Shown piece after piece: positions 36,419 through 44,267 of a stretch of 64,000 bases of DNA. The translations under genes were made by a program, and so were the position numbers. Source of the stretch: CAVSIP01 sp963728075 (lineage in GTDB: Bacteria; Actinomycetota; Actinomycetes; JAFAQI01; DASSKL01). The notes beneath the pieces are model-generated. The model saw only the letters and a list, made by a program, of their open reading frames with translations. It had not been told where the DNA came from and did not search any database. Positions within the stretch are counted from its first letter, which is position 1. Every line of letters starts with the position of its first letter. Location: assembly GCA_963728075.1 (NCBI GenBank), contig CAVSIP010000001.1:682001-746000 (forward strand), written 5' to 3'.

Positions 36419-37585
36419 ATGCGGGTTCGGCGGTGGGCTCCCCGCGTGCAGTGGGTGCAGGTCGGCCAGCCCGAGGTGCACCGCCAACGGGGCAAATGGG
36501 TGGTCCGGCAGGGCGGGTACGACGCCGCGACGGGCAAGCGCCGGGTCAAGCAGCTCGGCACGTTCGAGAGCCGGCGGGCGGCGGTGGCCCATCAGCGTGC
36601 CGTCCTCGACGGGCGAGCCGGCTCGGAGACCGAGTCGGTCGGCGAGTTCGTCGAGCGGGTCTGGCTGCCTGCCAAGGAGGGCCGGGTCGAGGTGTCGACG
36701 TACGACCAGTACCAGTGGGCCGTGACCCGCCACATCGTCCCGCTGATCGGCCGGGTGCGGCTGCGTGACCTCACCCCCGAGGTGCTCGACGACTGGATCA
36801 CCGAGCTGGTCCGGCCCGATCGGGACGGCAAGCTACGGCTCGGATCGACCTCCGCCAGGCTCGTCCGCAAGGTCCTGTCGATGGCGCTCGAGGAGGCCGT
36901 GCAGCGCGGCCGGCTCCCGCGCAACCCGGTCCTGCTCACCCAGCCGCCGCGCCGTGACCGCAGCCACCAGCGCCTCGGCTGGACCCTCGAGGAGGCCCAG
37001 CGGTTCCTGGCCGCGGTCGGCGACCATCGCCTGGCGGCTGCCTTCCAGCTGAACCTCGTCACCGGGCTGCGCCGCGGGGAGCTGCTCGCCCTGCGCTGGG
37101 AGGACGTCGACCTGCGCGGCCGGGAGCTCACCGTCCACCAGCAGCTGGCGGTCGAGCGTGCGCGGCCGGTGCTCAAGCAGCTGAAGACGGTGAACGCCGA
37201 CCGTGTGGTGACCTTTGGCGCCGGCACGGCGACCGCGCTGGTTCGCCACCGGGACCGGCAGGACGCGGAACGCCGGCTCGCAGCCGAAGACTGGGTCGAG
37301 TCGGGACTCGTCTTCACCACCCAGCTCGGCGGCTGGGTGGACCCCAGCAACTTCGGCCGCCTGATGGACGCGCTCATCGCCAAGGCGGATGTCCCTCGAA
37401 TCACGCCGAAGGGGCTGCGGCACACCGCCCAGTCGGTCGGCCGGATCGTCGTCGGTGACGACAAAGTGATGCAGGAGCGCCTCGGCCACGCCGGAATCGG
37501 CGTCACGCTCAACACCTACACGCACACAGCGACCAAGCAGCACAAGCAGGCCGGCGCCCGCATCGACAAGGCCTTCCGCGTATGA
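36419..37585 (+). CDS. int: Tyrosine recombinase (site-specific integrase)
   Basis: About 388 aa from the ATG at 36419; in-frame ATGs at 36350 and 36404 are less likely because of the tRNA terminator hairpin. Order: N-terminal arm-binding domain (QRGKWVVRQGGYDAATGKRR), core-binding domain (EFVERVWLPAKEGRVEVSTY), catalytic domain with R218 in TGLRRGELLALRWEDVD, Lys in LKQLKTVNADR, R334-H335 in TPKGLRHTAQS, LGH in ERLGHAGIGV and nucleophile Y367 in TLNTYTHT. The His of the HxxR box is Lys here, common in actinobacterial relatives. It would catalyse integration at tRNA-Pro. Its stop overlaps the next start (ATGA). Confidence 0.92.
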   Translation: MRVRRWAPRVQWVQVGQPEVHRQRGKWVVRQGGYDAATGKRRVKQLGTFESRRAAVAHQRAVLDGRAGSETESVGEFVERVWLPAKEGRVEVSTYDQYQWAVTRHIVPLIGRVRLRDLTPEVLDDWITELVRPDRDGKLRLGSTSARLVRKVLSMALEEAVQRGRLPRNPVLLTQPPRRDRSHQRLGWTLEEAQRFLAAVGDHRLAAAFQLNLVTGLRRGELLALRWEDVDLRGRELTVHQQLAVERARPVLKQLKTVNADRVVTFGAGTATALVRHRDRQDAERRLAAEDWVESGLVFTTQLGGWVDPSNFGRLMDALIAKADVPRITPKGLRHTAQSVGRIVVGDDKVMQERLGHAGIGVTLNTYTHTATKQHKQAGARIDKAFRV

Positions 37586-37965
37586 GCCTCGTCGCGCTGC
37601 GCGGCGAGGAACCGCCGGGTAAGACGATCGTGGTGATTCGCGGGGGCGCGAACAGCCTCGGCGCCGAGGCCGTGAGGCGCTCGGCCGAACGCAACATGGT
37701 CGCTTTCGGCTTCCTCGGCCTGTCCGTCTTTCTCTGCGAAGCCGACCTCGTGGCCGAGGTCTGCCGCTCGATCGACGAACTGCACCGCTACGGGCAGATA
37801 CGCCGCTCGACCGTCGGCCGGCTGCAAACCGCCGGGTTCCCTCTGCTCGCGACCGGCGACACCCCACACTTCGACATCGTGCTGCCGGATCTCGCCCCCG
37901 CCACACTCGATCGGCTGCGCAGATGCTTCGACGACCCCGAGCCCAACCCCGGCCGTAGCGCATGA
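37582..37965 (+). CDS. Unknown element protein, first of a two-gene module
   Basis: 127 aa starting inside the integrase stop (ATGA). It begins MSLVALRGEEPPGKTIVVIR and has GFLGLSVFLCEADLVAEVCR, RRSTVGRLQTAGFPLLATGD and HFDIVLPDLAPATLDRLRRC. No membrane segment or recognised catalytic motif. I recall similar pairs in actinobacteria but cannot name a family or function. The next gene follows at once, so they probably act together. Toxin-antitoxin or defence roles are possible but not shown. Confidence 0.6.
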   Translation: MSLVALRGEEPPGKTIVVIRGGANSLGAEAVRRSAERNMVAFGFLGLSVFLCEADLVAEVCRSIDELHRYGQIRRSTVGRLQTAGFPLLATGDTPHFDIVLPDLAPATLDRLRRCFDDPEPNPGRSA

Positions 37966-37970
37966 TCCGT

Positions 37971-37999
37971 TTGTCCCCACCCGCCGCGCCTGGGACAAT
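37971..37999 (+). promoter_or_regulatory. Internal promoter for the second module gene
   Basis: TTGTCC (37971-37976), 17-base spacer, GACAAT (37994-37999), 7 bases before the ATG at 38007. Suggests separate, leaderless expression of the second gene. Confidence 0.45.
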
Positions 38000-38006
38000 C
38001 GGTCGT

Positions 38007-38261
38007 ATGAGCAAGGCACGCCGCTGGGACATGTGGGTCGACTTCGGGCGTGTTTACGACGGCCTAACGTACGGTGACCTGCGCGATGCTGAGCCCGGCG
38101 TGACCGTGGAGCCAGGCCGCTACCTCATCGTCGGCGACGACGACGCCGACCCCGCCGCCGCCCAGGTCGTCGAGGTGCGGGCCGACGGAGTCGTCCTGCT
38201 GAAGGTGCTCCCCGGTCACGCGGACAGCCACCTCGCTCTGCTCCGGCAACAGCCGGCGTAG
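38007..38261 (+). CDS. Unknown element protein, second of a two-gene module
   Basis: 84 aa (MSKARRWDMWVDFGRVYDGL), preceded by its own -35/-10. An alternative ATG at 37962 overlaps the stop of the first gene (ATGA) and would add 15 residues. The body is strand-rich: TVEPGRYLIVGDDDADPAAA and VVEVRADGVVLLKVLPGHAD, like a small beta-barrel with an acidic loop. No family recognised. Small and acidic, adjacent to a larger partner, it would fit an antidote or regulator, but that is only inference. Confidence 0.6.
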   Translation: MSKARRWDMWVDFGRVYDGLTYGDLRDAEPGVTVEPGRYLIVGDDDADPAAAQVVEVRADGVVLLKVLPGHADSHLALLRQQPA

Positions 38262-38463
38262 CTCCGGCTCTCTCACCCCGTCAAGATCGGGACTCCGCCC
38301 ACGCCGGACAGATCAGCAACCTCCACACCGATGCACCGGTGGTGTCGGGACCCCACGAACGGGATCCCAGTCGAGCGGGGAACAAGTAGCGGGTCGTTAT
38401 GGGGCGCCAGGGCGGACGCATCCGGGCGTCGTCAAGCGGCACCTTGAAGCGGACGAGGCTGGA

Positions 38464-39920
38464 TCAGGGGCCGGTTCCGATGCTGAGGATTCGCCAGGTG
38501 TCGCTGGCCGTGCGCCGTCCCACGTAGACGAATCTGGTCTGGGTGCCGTTGCCCGCCGCGATGACCTTCTTGAACGTGGCGGTGTAGGTGACGGCGACCT
38601 GGGTGATGTCGCTGTAGCCGGACGGCAGGTTAGCGGGGGCCGGCACGACGGCGGTGTGTATGTCGCCCAGGTCGGTCAGCGAGACGAGGTTGGAGAAGTC
38701 GCTGTACTGGCTGCGAATCTCCGGTGCCAGAAGCGCGGCCGCCGCGTTGCTGTCGTGGTGCGCCGCGGCCTCGTAGTAGGCGGTGACTACCCCGGCCGGG
38801 GTGGACAGGGGCGCGCCGTCGGCTTTAGTGCCGTCACGGCCAGTGATGGTCAGGGTGGTGCCGGCGAACGCGGTCGCCGAGTTGGGGATCGACCAGCCAA
38901 ACTTCGCGATGCCGCTGTGGCCGGTGGGGACGGGGATGCGCATGGCGTAGGTGACGCTGTCGCCCGCGGCGATGGACTGCACGGTGGAGCAGTTGAGCCG
39001 GTAACTGTAGGAGTGTACGGTCCCGGTGTTGATGATCTCGCTGTAGACGGGGCACGGGACGAGGTTGACCGGCTGGTCGCCGGTGTTGGTGAGGGTGACC
39101 GTGTAGTTCAGCGTCGTGCCGGCGACCGCCGTGGCGGGCAGATCCGCCTTCGCCTGCAGACCCGGGTAGGCGCCGGTCTGGCTCGGCTGTGGTTCGGGGC
39201 TGCCGAAGGTGGTGACCCCGACACCGCAGACAGCGTCGAACGGTGCGTCGGCTCGCACCGTCCCGCCGCCGGGCAGCCCGACGACCTCGCCGGTGTAGGC
39301 GTGCGCCGGGTTGGACAGGCCGCCCGGCACCTGGGCCGCTGGGCAGGCGTCCCAGGTGGCGATGCCGAGACGACCGCTCTGGCCCGGGCGCAGATCGGCA
39401 GGCCAGGCGAACTGCGTGTCGAACTGGGTGCCGTGACTCGGCGACAGGGACCGACGCCTGCCGTCGGCGTGGACGCCCACCAGGCTGGTGGGGTAGCCGG
39501 ACAGCGAGCACGGCGACGAGCCGGCGTTGGTGAGCACGACCACCGAGATCAGGTTCCCAGCGGCGGCACCGCCCGGTGACGATGAGGCGGTCAGCTGGTC
39601 GGCGCGGCAGGGTGCATAGGCAGGCGCAGGCGGGGTGGGCGGGGCCGGTGGGGGTGGTGGTGTCGCCGGCTGATCGACCCACGGCACCGCGGCACCGCCG
39701 GCGGGCTGCTCGACCACCCGCGCGGTATCCGACGATCCGCCGGTCAGCAGCCGACGGCCACCCCCCCGGAGGCGAGCAGAAGCACTGCCGCCGCCGCTGA
39801 GTACCGGGCCCGGCGCCGATGCGCGATGCGCCGGTGCACCCTCGACAGCAGATCCGAGCCGAGCTCAGGTTCCGGCAGGTCGTGGAGAACCCGGGACATC
39901 TCCCGCTCGACGTCACTCAT
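38464..39920 (-). pseudogene. Membrane protein with DUF4232-like domain, one frameshift
   Basis: Full gene: ATG 39920 (AGGAGGG upstream, overlapping the sigma-factor stop as ATGA) to the stop at 38464. N-terminal part MSDVEREMSRVLHDLPEPEL, Arg-rich, then a helix RYSAAAAVLLLASGG; the frame is lost at a run of seven C (39761-39767), where an eighth base would restore it. Then a Pro-rich linker (PPPPPAPPTPP), a DUF4232-like domain (ADQLTASSSPGGAAAGNLIS; LTNAGSSPCSLSGYPTSLVG), CARDB-like strands (LNYTVTLTNTGDQPVNL) and a C-terminal tail (DTWRILSIGTGP). Likely a surface protein, and perhaps the membrane partner (anti-sigma) of the sigma factor. The homopolymer site suggests a read error. Confidence 0.7.
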
Positions 39921-40418
39921 CGCCATCCCTCCTGCCCGGCCGACTCGCTTGCGGCCAGCACGGTGCGCAGCTTCGCCAGCGCCTTCGCGGACTGGCTCTT
40001 CACCGTGCCCGGGCTGCAGCCCAGCGCGGCCGCGGTGTCCGCCTCGGAGTAGTCGGCCAGGTACCGCAGCACTACCGCGAGCCCGCTGCCGGGCCGGCAG
40101 GTCGCTCAACGCGGCGAGCACCGCCTCGTCCCGCGATTCCGGGACGTACGCCACGTCCGGAACCGTGGCCGTGAGACGTTCCCGGCGCAGCCGGCGCCAC
40201 CAGCTCACACGCGTGTTCACCATCACCCGGCGCACGTAGCCGGCCGGGTCGCCGGTCACGGTGACCTTGCCCCACCGTTCACCGGTTCGCACGAGCGCCT
40301 CCTGGACCAAGTCCTCCGCCGCCGCCCGATCACCGCAGAGCGCATGAGCGAACCGAAGCAGCTCCGACCCACGGCCACGCACGAAAGCATCGAACGTCTC
40401 GCGCTCCTCGGCCCGCAT
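39917..40418 (-). pseudogene. SigE-family RNA polymerase sigma factor, one frameshift
   Basis: ATG 40418 (AAGGGGG upstream) to TGA at 39917-39919. Region 2: FDAFVRGRGSELLRFAHALC and AAEDLVQEALVRTGERWGKV; region 4: RYLADYSEADTAAALGCSPG then TVKSQSAKALAKL. The frame changes near 40074-40088, just after LSDLPARQRA; one extra base relative to a continuous 166-aa protein. The SigE-family type (compact ECF-like, actinobacterial) usually sits beside a membrane protein, as here with the DUF4232 gene. A sigma factor inside a 5-kb integrated element is unusual. Confidence 0.75.
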
Positions 40419-40439
40419 CTTGACCCCCTTCACCCCTCA

Positions 40440-40467
40440 CACGCAGGAGAGCGGTCCCCAGGTTGCC
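40440..40467 (-). promoter_or_regulatory. ECF-like promoter candidate before the sigma gene
   Basis: Minus strand GGCAACC (40467-40461), 17-base spacer, CGTG (40443-40440), about 20 bases before the sigma-factor ATG. It resembles ECF sigma promoters (GGAAC-N16-CGTT), hinting at autoregulation. Weak evidence. Confidence 0.25.
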
Positions 40468-40574
40468 CGCAGCAGCGAAGAAGGTCAGGCCAGTTCTCAG
40501 TTCGCCTGCCACCAGTCAGGAACGTCACGGCGCGCGTCCGCGCCGCCCCATGCGAACCCACCGCGTGACGGCAC

Positions 40575-41063
40575 CTACGCGGTAGTGCCGTCGCTGGTAT
40601 CGACGATGCGGACAACGACGGCGTCAGGGTGCTGCCGCAACGCGTCCAGGATGGTCTGCCCCGTGGCCGCGGAAGCTCCCTGATCGAGCAGTCCCGTGTC
40701 GAGCTTCAACTCGGCCGACGCGGAGTTGATGTAGCCACCTCGATCCGGAGACGACGTGTCGAAGGCGATGCCCTGGGTGGCGGGTTCCGGCGGATGAGCG
40801 CTCACCTTCCACCCCAGTCGCCTCATTGCGATGTCCGTTACCGTTCGCCTGAGCGCTGCATTGCCGGTGTCGGCAACCGGGTCGATGACGACATAGCGAT
40901 TACAGGTGGTCGGCGTCGGATCACAGATCACCTTGTCCACCACGACCGTGCCGCCGTCCACACCCGACGCATAAGGATCGGCCACGTGATGGTGGCTGCT
41001 GCAAGCCGCAACTGGTGCTGCGGCGAGCAGCACCACTACAACCGACCACCTCACGTCGTGCAC
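40575..41063 (-). CDS. Putative lipoprotein of the integrated element
   Basis: About 162 aa from GTG 41063 (TTG at 41072 is another option). Signal peptide VVVVLLAAAPVAAC with lipidated Cys, then a His-rich start (SSHHHVADPY). The mature part is acidic: VVVDKVICDPTPTTCNRYVV, TDIAMRRLGWKVSAHPPEPA and SAELKLDTGLLDQGASAATG. Two Cys in CDPTPTTC may form a disulphide. No family recognised. Cargo of the tRNA-Pro element, upstream on the same strand of the sigma/DUF4232 pair. Confidence 0.65.
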   Translation of the reverse strand: MHDVRWSVVVVLLAAAPVAACSSHHHVADPYASGVDGGTVVVDKVICDPTPTTCNRYVVIDPVADTGNAALRRTVTDIAMRRLGWKVSAHPPEPATQGIAFDTSSPDRGGYINSASAELKLDTGLLDQGASAATGQTILDALRQHPDAVVVRIVDTSDGTTA

Positions 41064-41459
41064 GGTAACCAAGATCGCTCGGGTACGCAGGCGCCTCCGG
41101 ACATGAAGTCAGGGGCGCGTGACCACTGCCGCGGTACGCCCCTGCCCGCTGCCCGTGAGCTATCAGAACCCACTCGGGAACGCCGGCTTGAGTCGTTGAT
41201 CTTGCTGCTGGGTGGCCGCCGCGTAACGGGTCATTAGGATCCCGACACGCCCGGGATCTCCGGAGATTTCCGACGACCCCCTTGACCGAGGACAAGAGGT
41301 CGGCTGAAGGAGATTTTGCAGTATGCGTAATGTATGAGAACAGTTCCACAAGCCTCAGTACGGATGACCCAGGACGCACCGGTGCGGACCGTAAACCCGC
41401 AGGTCAGCGGACTGTTCAGCAGATTTCATCAGTGATCAACAAGCCGAAATAGTGACTGC
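41064..41459. other. Right end of the element, no clear gene
   Basis: About 390 bases, less GC-rich than the neighbours, between the lipoprotein gene and attR. The only coding hint is AAGGAG at 41307-41312, then a 4-codon frame at 41323 whose stop overlaps (ATGA) a 33-aa frame at 41334-41435. It may contain arm-type integrase sites or an excision region; I cannot identify them. Confidence 0.4.
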
Positions 41460-41498
41460 GGGTCAAGGGGTCGCAGGTTCAAATCCTGTCAGCCCGAC
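41460..41498 (+). repeat. attR, distal 39-bp copy of the tRNA 3' half
   Basis: Exact copy of 36305-36343. It is the stranded 3' end of the original tRNA-Pro gene. The first difference to the left is C at 41459 (G in the tRNA). Confidence 0.9.
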
Positions 41499-41514
41499 TC
41501 ATCGCGACGACGTG

Positions 41515-42843
41515 TCAGCGTCTGGCGCGCTTCTCGCGCACACGCACGCTCAGCTCGACCGGCGAGCCGGCGAACCCGAACTCCTCGCGCAGCCGCCGCT
41601 CCAGGAACCGCCGGTAGCCGGCTTCGAGGAACCCGCTGGTGAACACCACGAACCGCGGGGGGCGGGTGCTCGCCTGGGTGGCGAAGAGGACCTTGGGCTG
41701 CTTGCCGCCTCGCACCGGCGGCGGGGTGGCGGCGATCACCTCGCCGAGCCAGGCGTTGAGCGTGGCGGTCGGCACCCGCTGCGACCATCCGTCGAGAGCG
41801 GTGTGCAGAGCCGGTACGAGCCGTTCCACCGACCGGCCGGTGCGCGCTGAGACGTTCACGCGTGGCGCCCACGCGACGCGGGCCAGCTCGCGGTCGACCT
41901 CGCGTTCGAGCCGAAGCCGGCGGTCCTCGTCGAGCAGGTCCCACTTGTTGAAGGCGAGGACGAGGGCCCGCCCCGCATCGACCGCGGTCTGGATCACCCG
42001 CTGGTCCTGCTCGGTGATCGGCTCGGAGGCATCCAGCAGGACCACCGCGACCTCGGCCTTGTCGATTGCGGCCGAGGTGCGCAGGTGGGAGTAGTACTCC
42101 GCGCCGCTCGCCTCGCGGACCCGTCGGCGGATCCCTGCGGTGTCGACGAAGCGCCAGGTCTGCCCGCCCAGCTCGATGAGCGAGTCGACCGGGTCGCGGG
42201 TGGTGCCGGCCTCGGCGTCGACGAGCGCCCGTTCCTCGCCGGCGAGCCGGTTGAGCAGGCTGGACTTGCCCACGTTCGGCCGTCCGACGAGGGCGACGCG
42301 GTGCGGCCCGCTCTCCTCGTCCTCGCGAAGCGCAGGCGCCTCGGGCAGCGCCTCGAGGACCGCGTCGAGCAGGTCACCGCTCCCCCGACCGTGCAGGGCG
42401 CTGACCGGGTACGGCTGGCCGAGCCCGAGCGACCACAGGGACTGGGCGTCCGCCTCCGCTCGCGCGTCGTCGACCTTGTTCGCCGCGAGGACGACCGGCT
42501 TCCCGGCGCGGCGCAGCACCCGCGCGACCGCGTCGTCGGTGTCCGTCGGTCCGACCGTCGCGTCCACGACCAGCAGGACCGCGTCCGCGGCGTCGACGGC
42601 GGTCTCCGCCTGCGCGGCGACGCGGGCCGCGAGCCCCTTCGCGTCGCGCTCCCAGCCGCCGGTGTCGACGACCGTGAACGCCCGCCCCCGCCAGGTCGCG
42701 TCGTACGCCACCCGGTCGCGGGTGACGCCGGGAACGTCCTCGACCACGGCCTCACGGCGGCCCAGGATGCGGTTGACCAGCGTGGACTTGCCGACGTTCG
42801 GGCGGCCAACGACCGCCAGGACCGGCGCAGCGGCGTCCGTCAC
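41515..42843 (-). CDS. der: GTPase Der (EngA), ribosome assembly
   Basis: 442 aa with two consecutive G domains and a KH-like end. Domain 1: VGRPNVGKSTLVNRILGRRE (G1) and VDTGGWERD (G3). Domain 2: VGRPNVGKSSLLNRLAGEER and FVDTAGIRRRVREASGAEYY. NKWD-type specificity LAFNKWDLLDEDRRL. The C-terminal domain has RFVVFTSGFLEAGYRRFLER. It is required for 50S assembly. It overlaps plsC by 4 bases, the conserved order cmk-plsC-der of actinobacteria. Confidence 0.97.
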   Translation of the reverse strand: MTDAAAPVLAVVGRPNVGKSTLVNRILGRREAVVEDVPGVTRDRVAYDATWRGRAFTVVDTGGWERDAKGLAARVAAQAETAVDAADAVLLVVDATVGPTDTDDAVARVLRRAGKPVVLAANKVDDARAEADAQSLWSLGLGQPYPVSALHGRGSGDLLDAVLEALPEAPALREDEESGPHRVALVGRPNVGKSSLLNRLAGEERALVDAEAGTTRDPVDSLIELGGQTWRFVDTAGIRRRVREASGAEYYSHLRTSAAIDKAEVAVVLLDASEPITEQDQRVIQTAVDAGRALVLAFNKWDLLDEDRRLRLEREVDRELARVAWAPRVNVSARTGRSVERLVPALHTALDGWSQRVPTATLNAWLGEVIAATPPPVRGGKQPKVLFATQASTRPPRFVVFTSGFLEAGYRRFLERRLREEFGFAGSPVELSVRVREKRARR

Positions 42844-43559
42844 CGGACCTCCCCCTCGAACGGGTCGGGCCGGCCGGTGCCCGTCGCCGCAGACGCCAGG
42901 TGGTCGACGAGGTGCAGCCGGACCTGCTCGGCGGCCTGGGCGAACGCCTGGCGCGCGTGCACGTCGTGCGCGGGCTGGACGTGGAACGCGGGGCCGAACA
43001 CGATGTCGATCGGTGTCCGCCAGCGGGGCAGCACCTTCCCCTTGGGCAGCGCCTCACCGGTACCGAGGCAGACGACCGGGACCACCGGTGCCCCCGACTT
43101 GACGGCGAGGTAGCCGATGCCGTGCTGGATGTTCTCGAGCGTGCCGGTCCCCCGCGTGCCCTCGGGGAACACCCCCAGCACCCCGTCGTCGGCGAGTACC
43201 TGCAGGCCGCGCCGGAGAGCCGTGCGGTCGGGCTTGCCGCGGTTGACCGGGATCTGCCGCAGCACGTCGAGCGCCCAGCGCAGCCAGCCCTTGTACAGCT
43301 CGCTCTTGACGAGGAACGCGGACGGCCGCGGCAGCACGATGAACACGAACGGCCCGTCGATGAAGCTCGAGTGGTTGCCCGCGAGGATGACCGGGCCATC
43401 GGCCGGCAGGTGCTCCAGGCCGTGCAGCCGCAGCCGGAACACCACCCGCAGGAGCGCGTGGGCGACGGTGCGGGCTGCCCGCAGCAGGCGCGGCTCGACG
43501 GCACCGGTGCCGGGGATGTGCCGCGCGCGGTGAGGCGCAGCGGGGGCGGTGACGCTCAC
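42840..43559 (-). CDS. plsC: 1-acyl-sn-glycerol-3-phosphate acyltransferase
   Basis: 239 aa. Motif I NHSSFIDG (H-x4-D), motif III VFPEGTR and the region VVPVVCLGTGEALPKGK are all present; a short N-terminal amphipathic part replaces a true membrane anchor. It makes phosphatidic acid from lysophosphatidic acid at the membrane. Overlaps cmk by 4 bases and der by 4 bases, so the three are translationally coupled. Confidence 0.9.
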   Translation of the reverse strand: MSVTAPAAPHRARHIPGTGAVEPRLLRAARTVAHALLRVVFRLRLHGLEHLPADGPVILAGNHSSFIDGPFVFIVLPRPSAFLVKSELYKGWLRWALDVLRQIPVNRGKPDRTALRRGLQVLADDGVLGVFPEGTRGTGTLENIQHGIGYLAVKSGAPVVPVVCLGTGEALPKGKVLPRWRTPIDIVFGPAFHVQPAHDVHARQAFAQAAEQVRLHLVDHLASAATGTGRPDPFEGEVR

Positions 43560-44251
43560 CGCTCCCCCGGCAGGTGGGTGAGCACGACTGCGACGACCTC
43601 GTCGACGGTGAGGCGGCTGGAGTCGACTTCGACGGCATCCCCCGCCCGGGCCAGCGGCGAGACGGTACGGCCGGAGTCGAGCGCGTCACGACGGTCGAGG
43701 TCGGCCTGCGTCGCCCGCACGTCCGTGCCGGTCCCTCCCCGCACGGTCGCCAGCTCGCCTGCGCGGCGCTGGGCGCGGACGTCGTTGCTGGCGGTGAGGA
43801 AGACCTTCAGGTCGGCGCCGGGGGCCACGACCGTGCCGATGTCACGTCCCTCCATGACGATCCCGCCCGCGCCGATGAGCTGGCGCTGGCGGGCGACGAG
43901 CAGCTCGCGCACCTCGGGTACGGCGCTCACCGCGCTCACTGCCGCGGTCACCTCCGGTCCCCGGATGGCGGTGGAGACGTCGGTGCCGTCGACGTGCACA
44001 ACCGCCGGTACCGGCTCCGTGGTGATCTCCAGATCCGCCCGCGCGGCGACCCGGGCGACAGCGCGCGGGTCGGTGACGTCCGCTCCGGCGCGGAGCACCG
44101 CCCAGGTGACCGCGCGGTACATCGCCCCGGTGTCGAGGTAGCGCAGCCCCAGCCGGGAGGCGACCGTGCGGGCTACGGTCGACTTGCCGGACCCGGAGGG
44201 GCCGTCCACCGCGATCACGAGTCGCGTGCGCGACTCCTGCAGGCCGGCCAC
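43556..44251 (-). CDS. cmk: Cytidylate kinase
   Basis: 231 aa with the P-loop AVDGPSGSGKSTVARTVASR, LRYLDTGAMYRAVTWAVLRA, the insert region and VMEGRDIGTVVAPGADLKVF, plus the LID region RAQRRAGELATVRGGTGTDV. It phosphorylates CMP and dCMP. GTG start. The end overlaps plsC (4 bases). Directly follows the aroH-tyrA gene by 16 bases. Confidence 0.95.
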   Translation of the reverse strand: MAGLQESRTRLVIAVDGPSGSGKSTVARTVASRLGLRYLDTGAMYRAVTWAVLRAGADVTDPRAVARVAARADLEITTEPVPAVVHVDGTDVSTAIRGPEVTAAVSAVSAVPEVRELLVARQRQLIGAGGIVMEGRDIGTVVAPGADLKVFLTASNDVRAQRRAGELATVRGGTGTDVRATQADLDRRDALDSGRTVSPLARAGDAVEVDSSRLTVDEVVAVVLTHLPGER

Positions 44252-44267
44252 CCGTCCAATCTACCGG

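Noticed and set aside
38262..38463. Gene or structured RNA between the two-gene module and the DUF4232 gene
   Set aside because: No convincing frame or long inverted repeat; only short GC palindromes.
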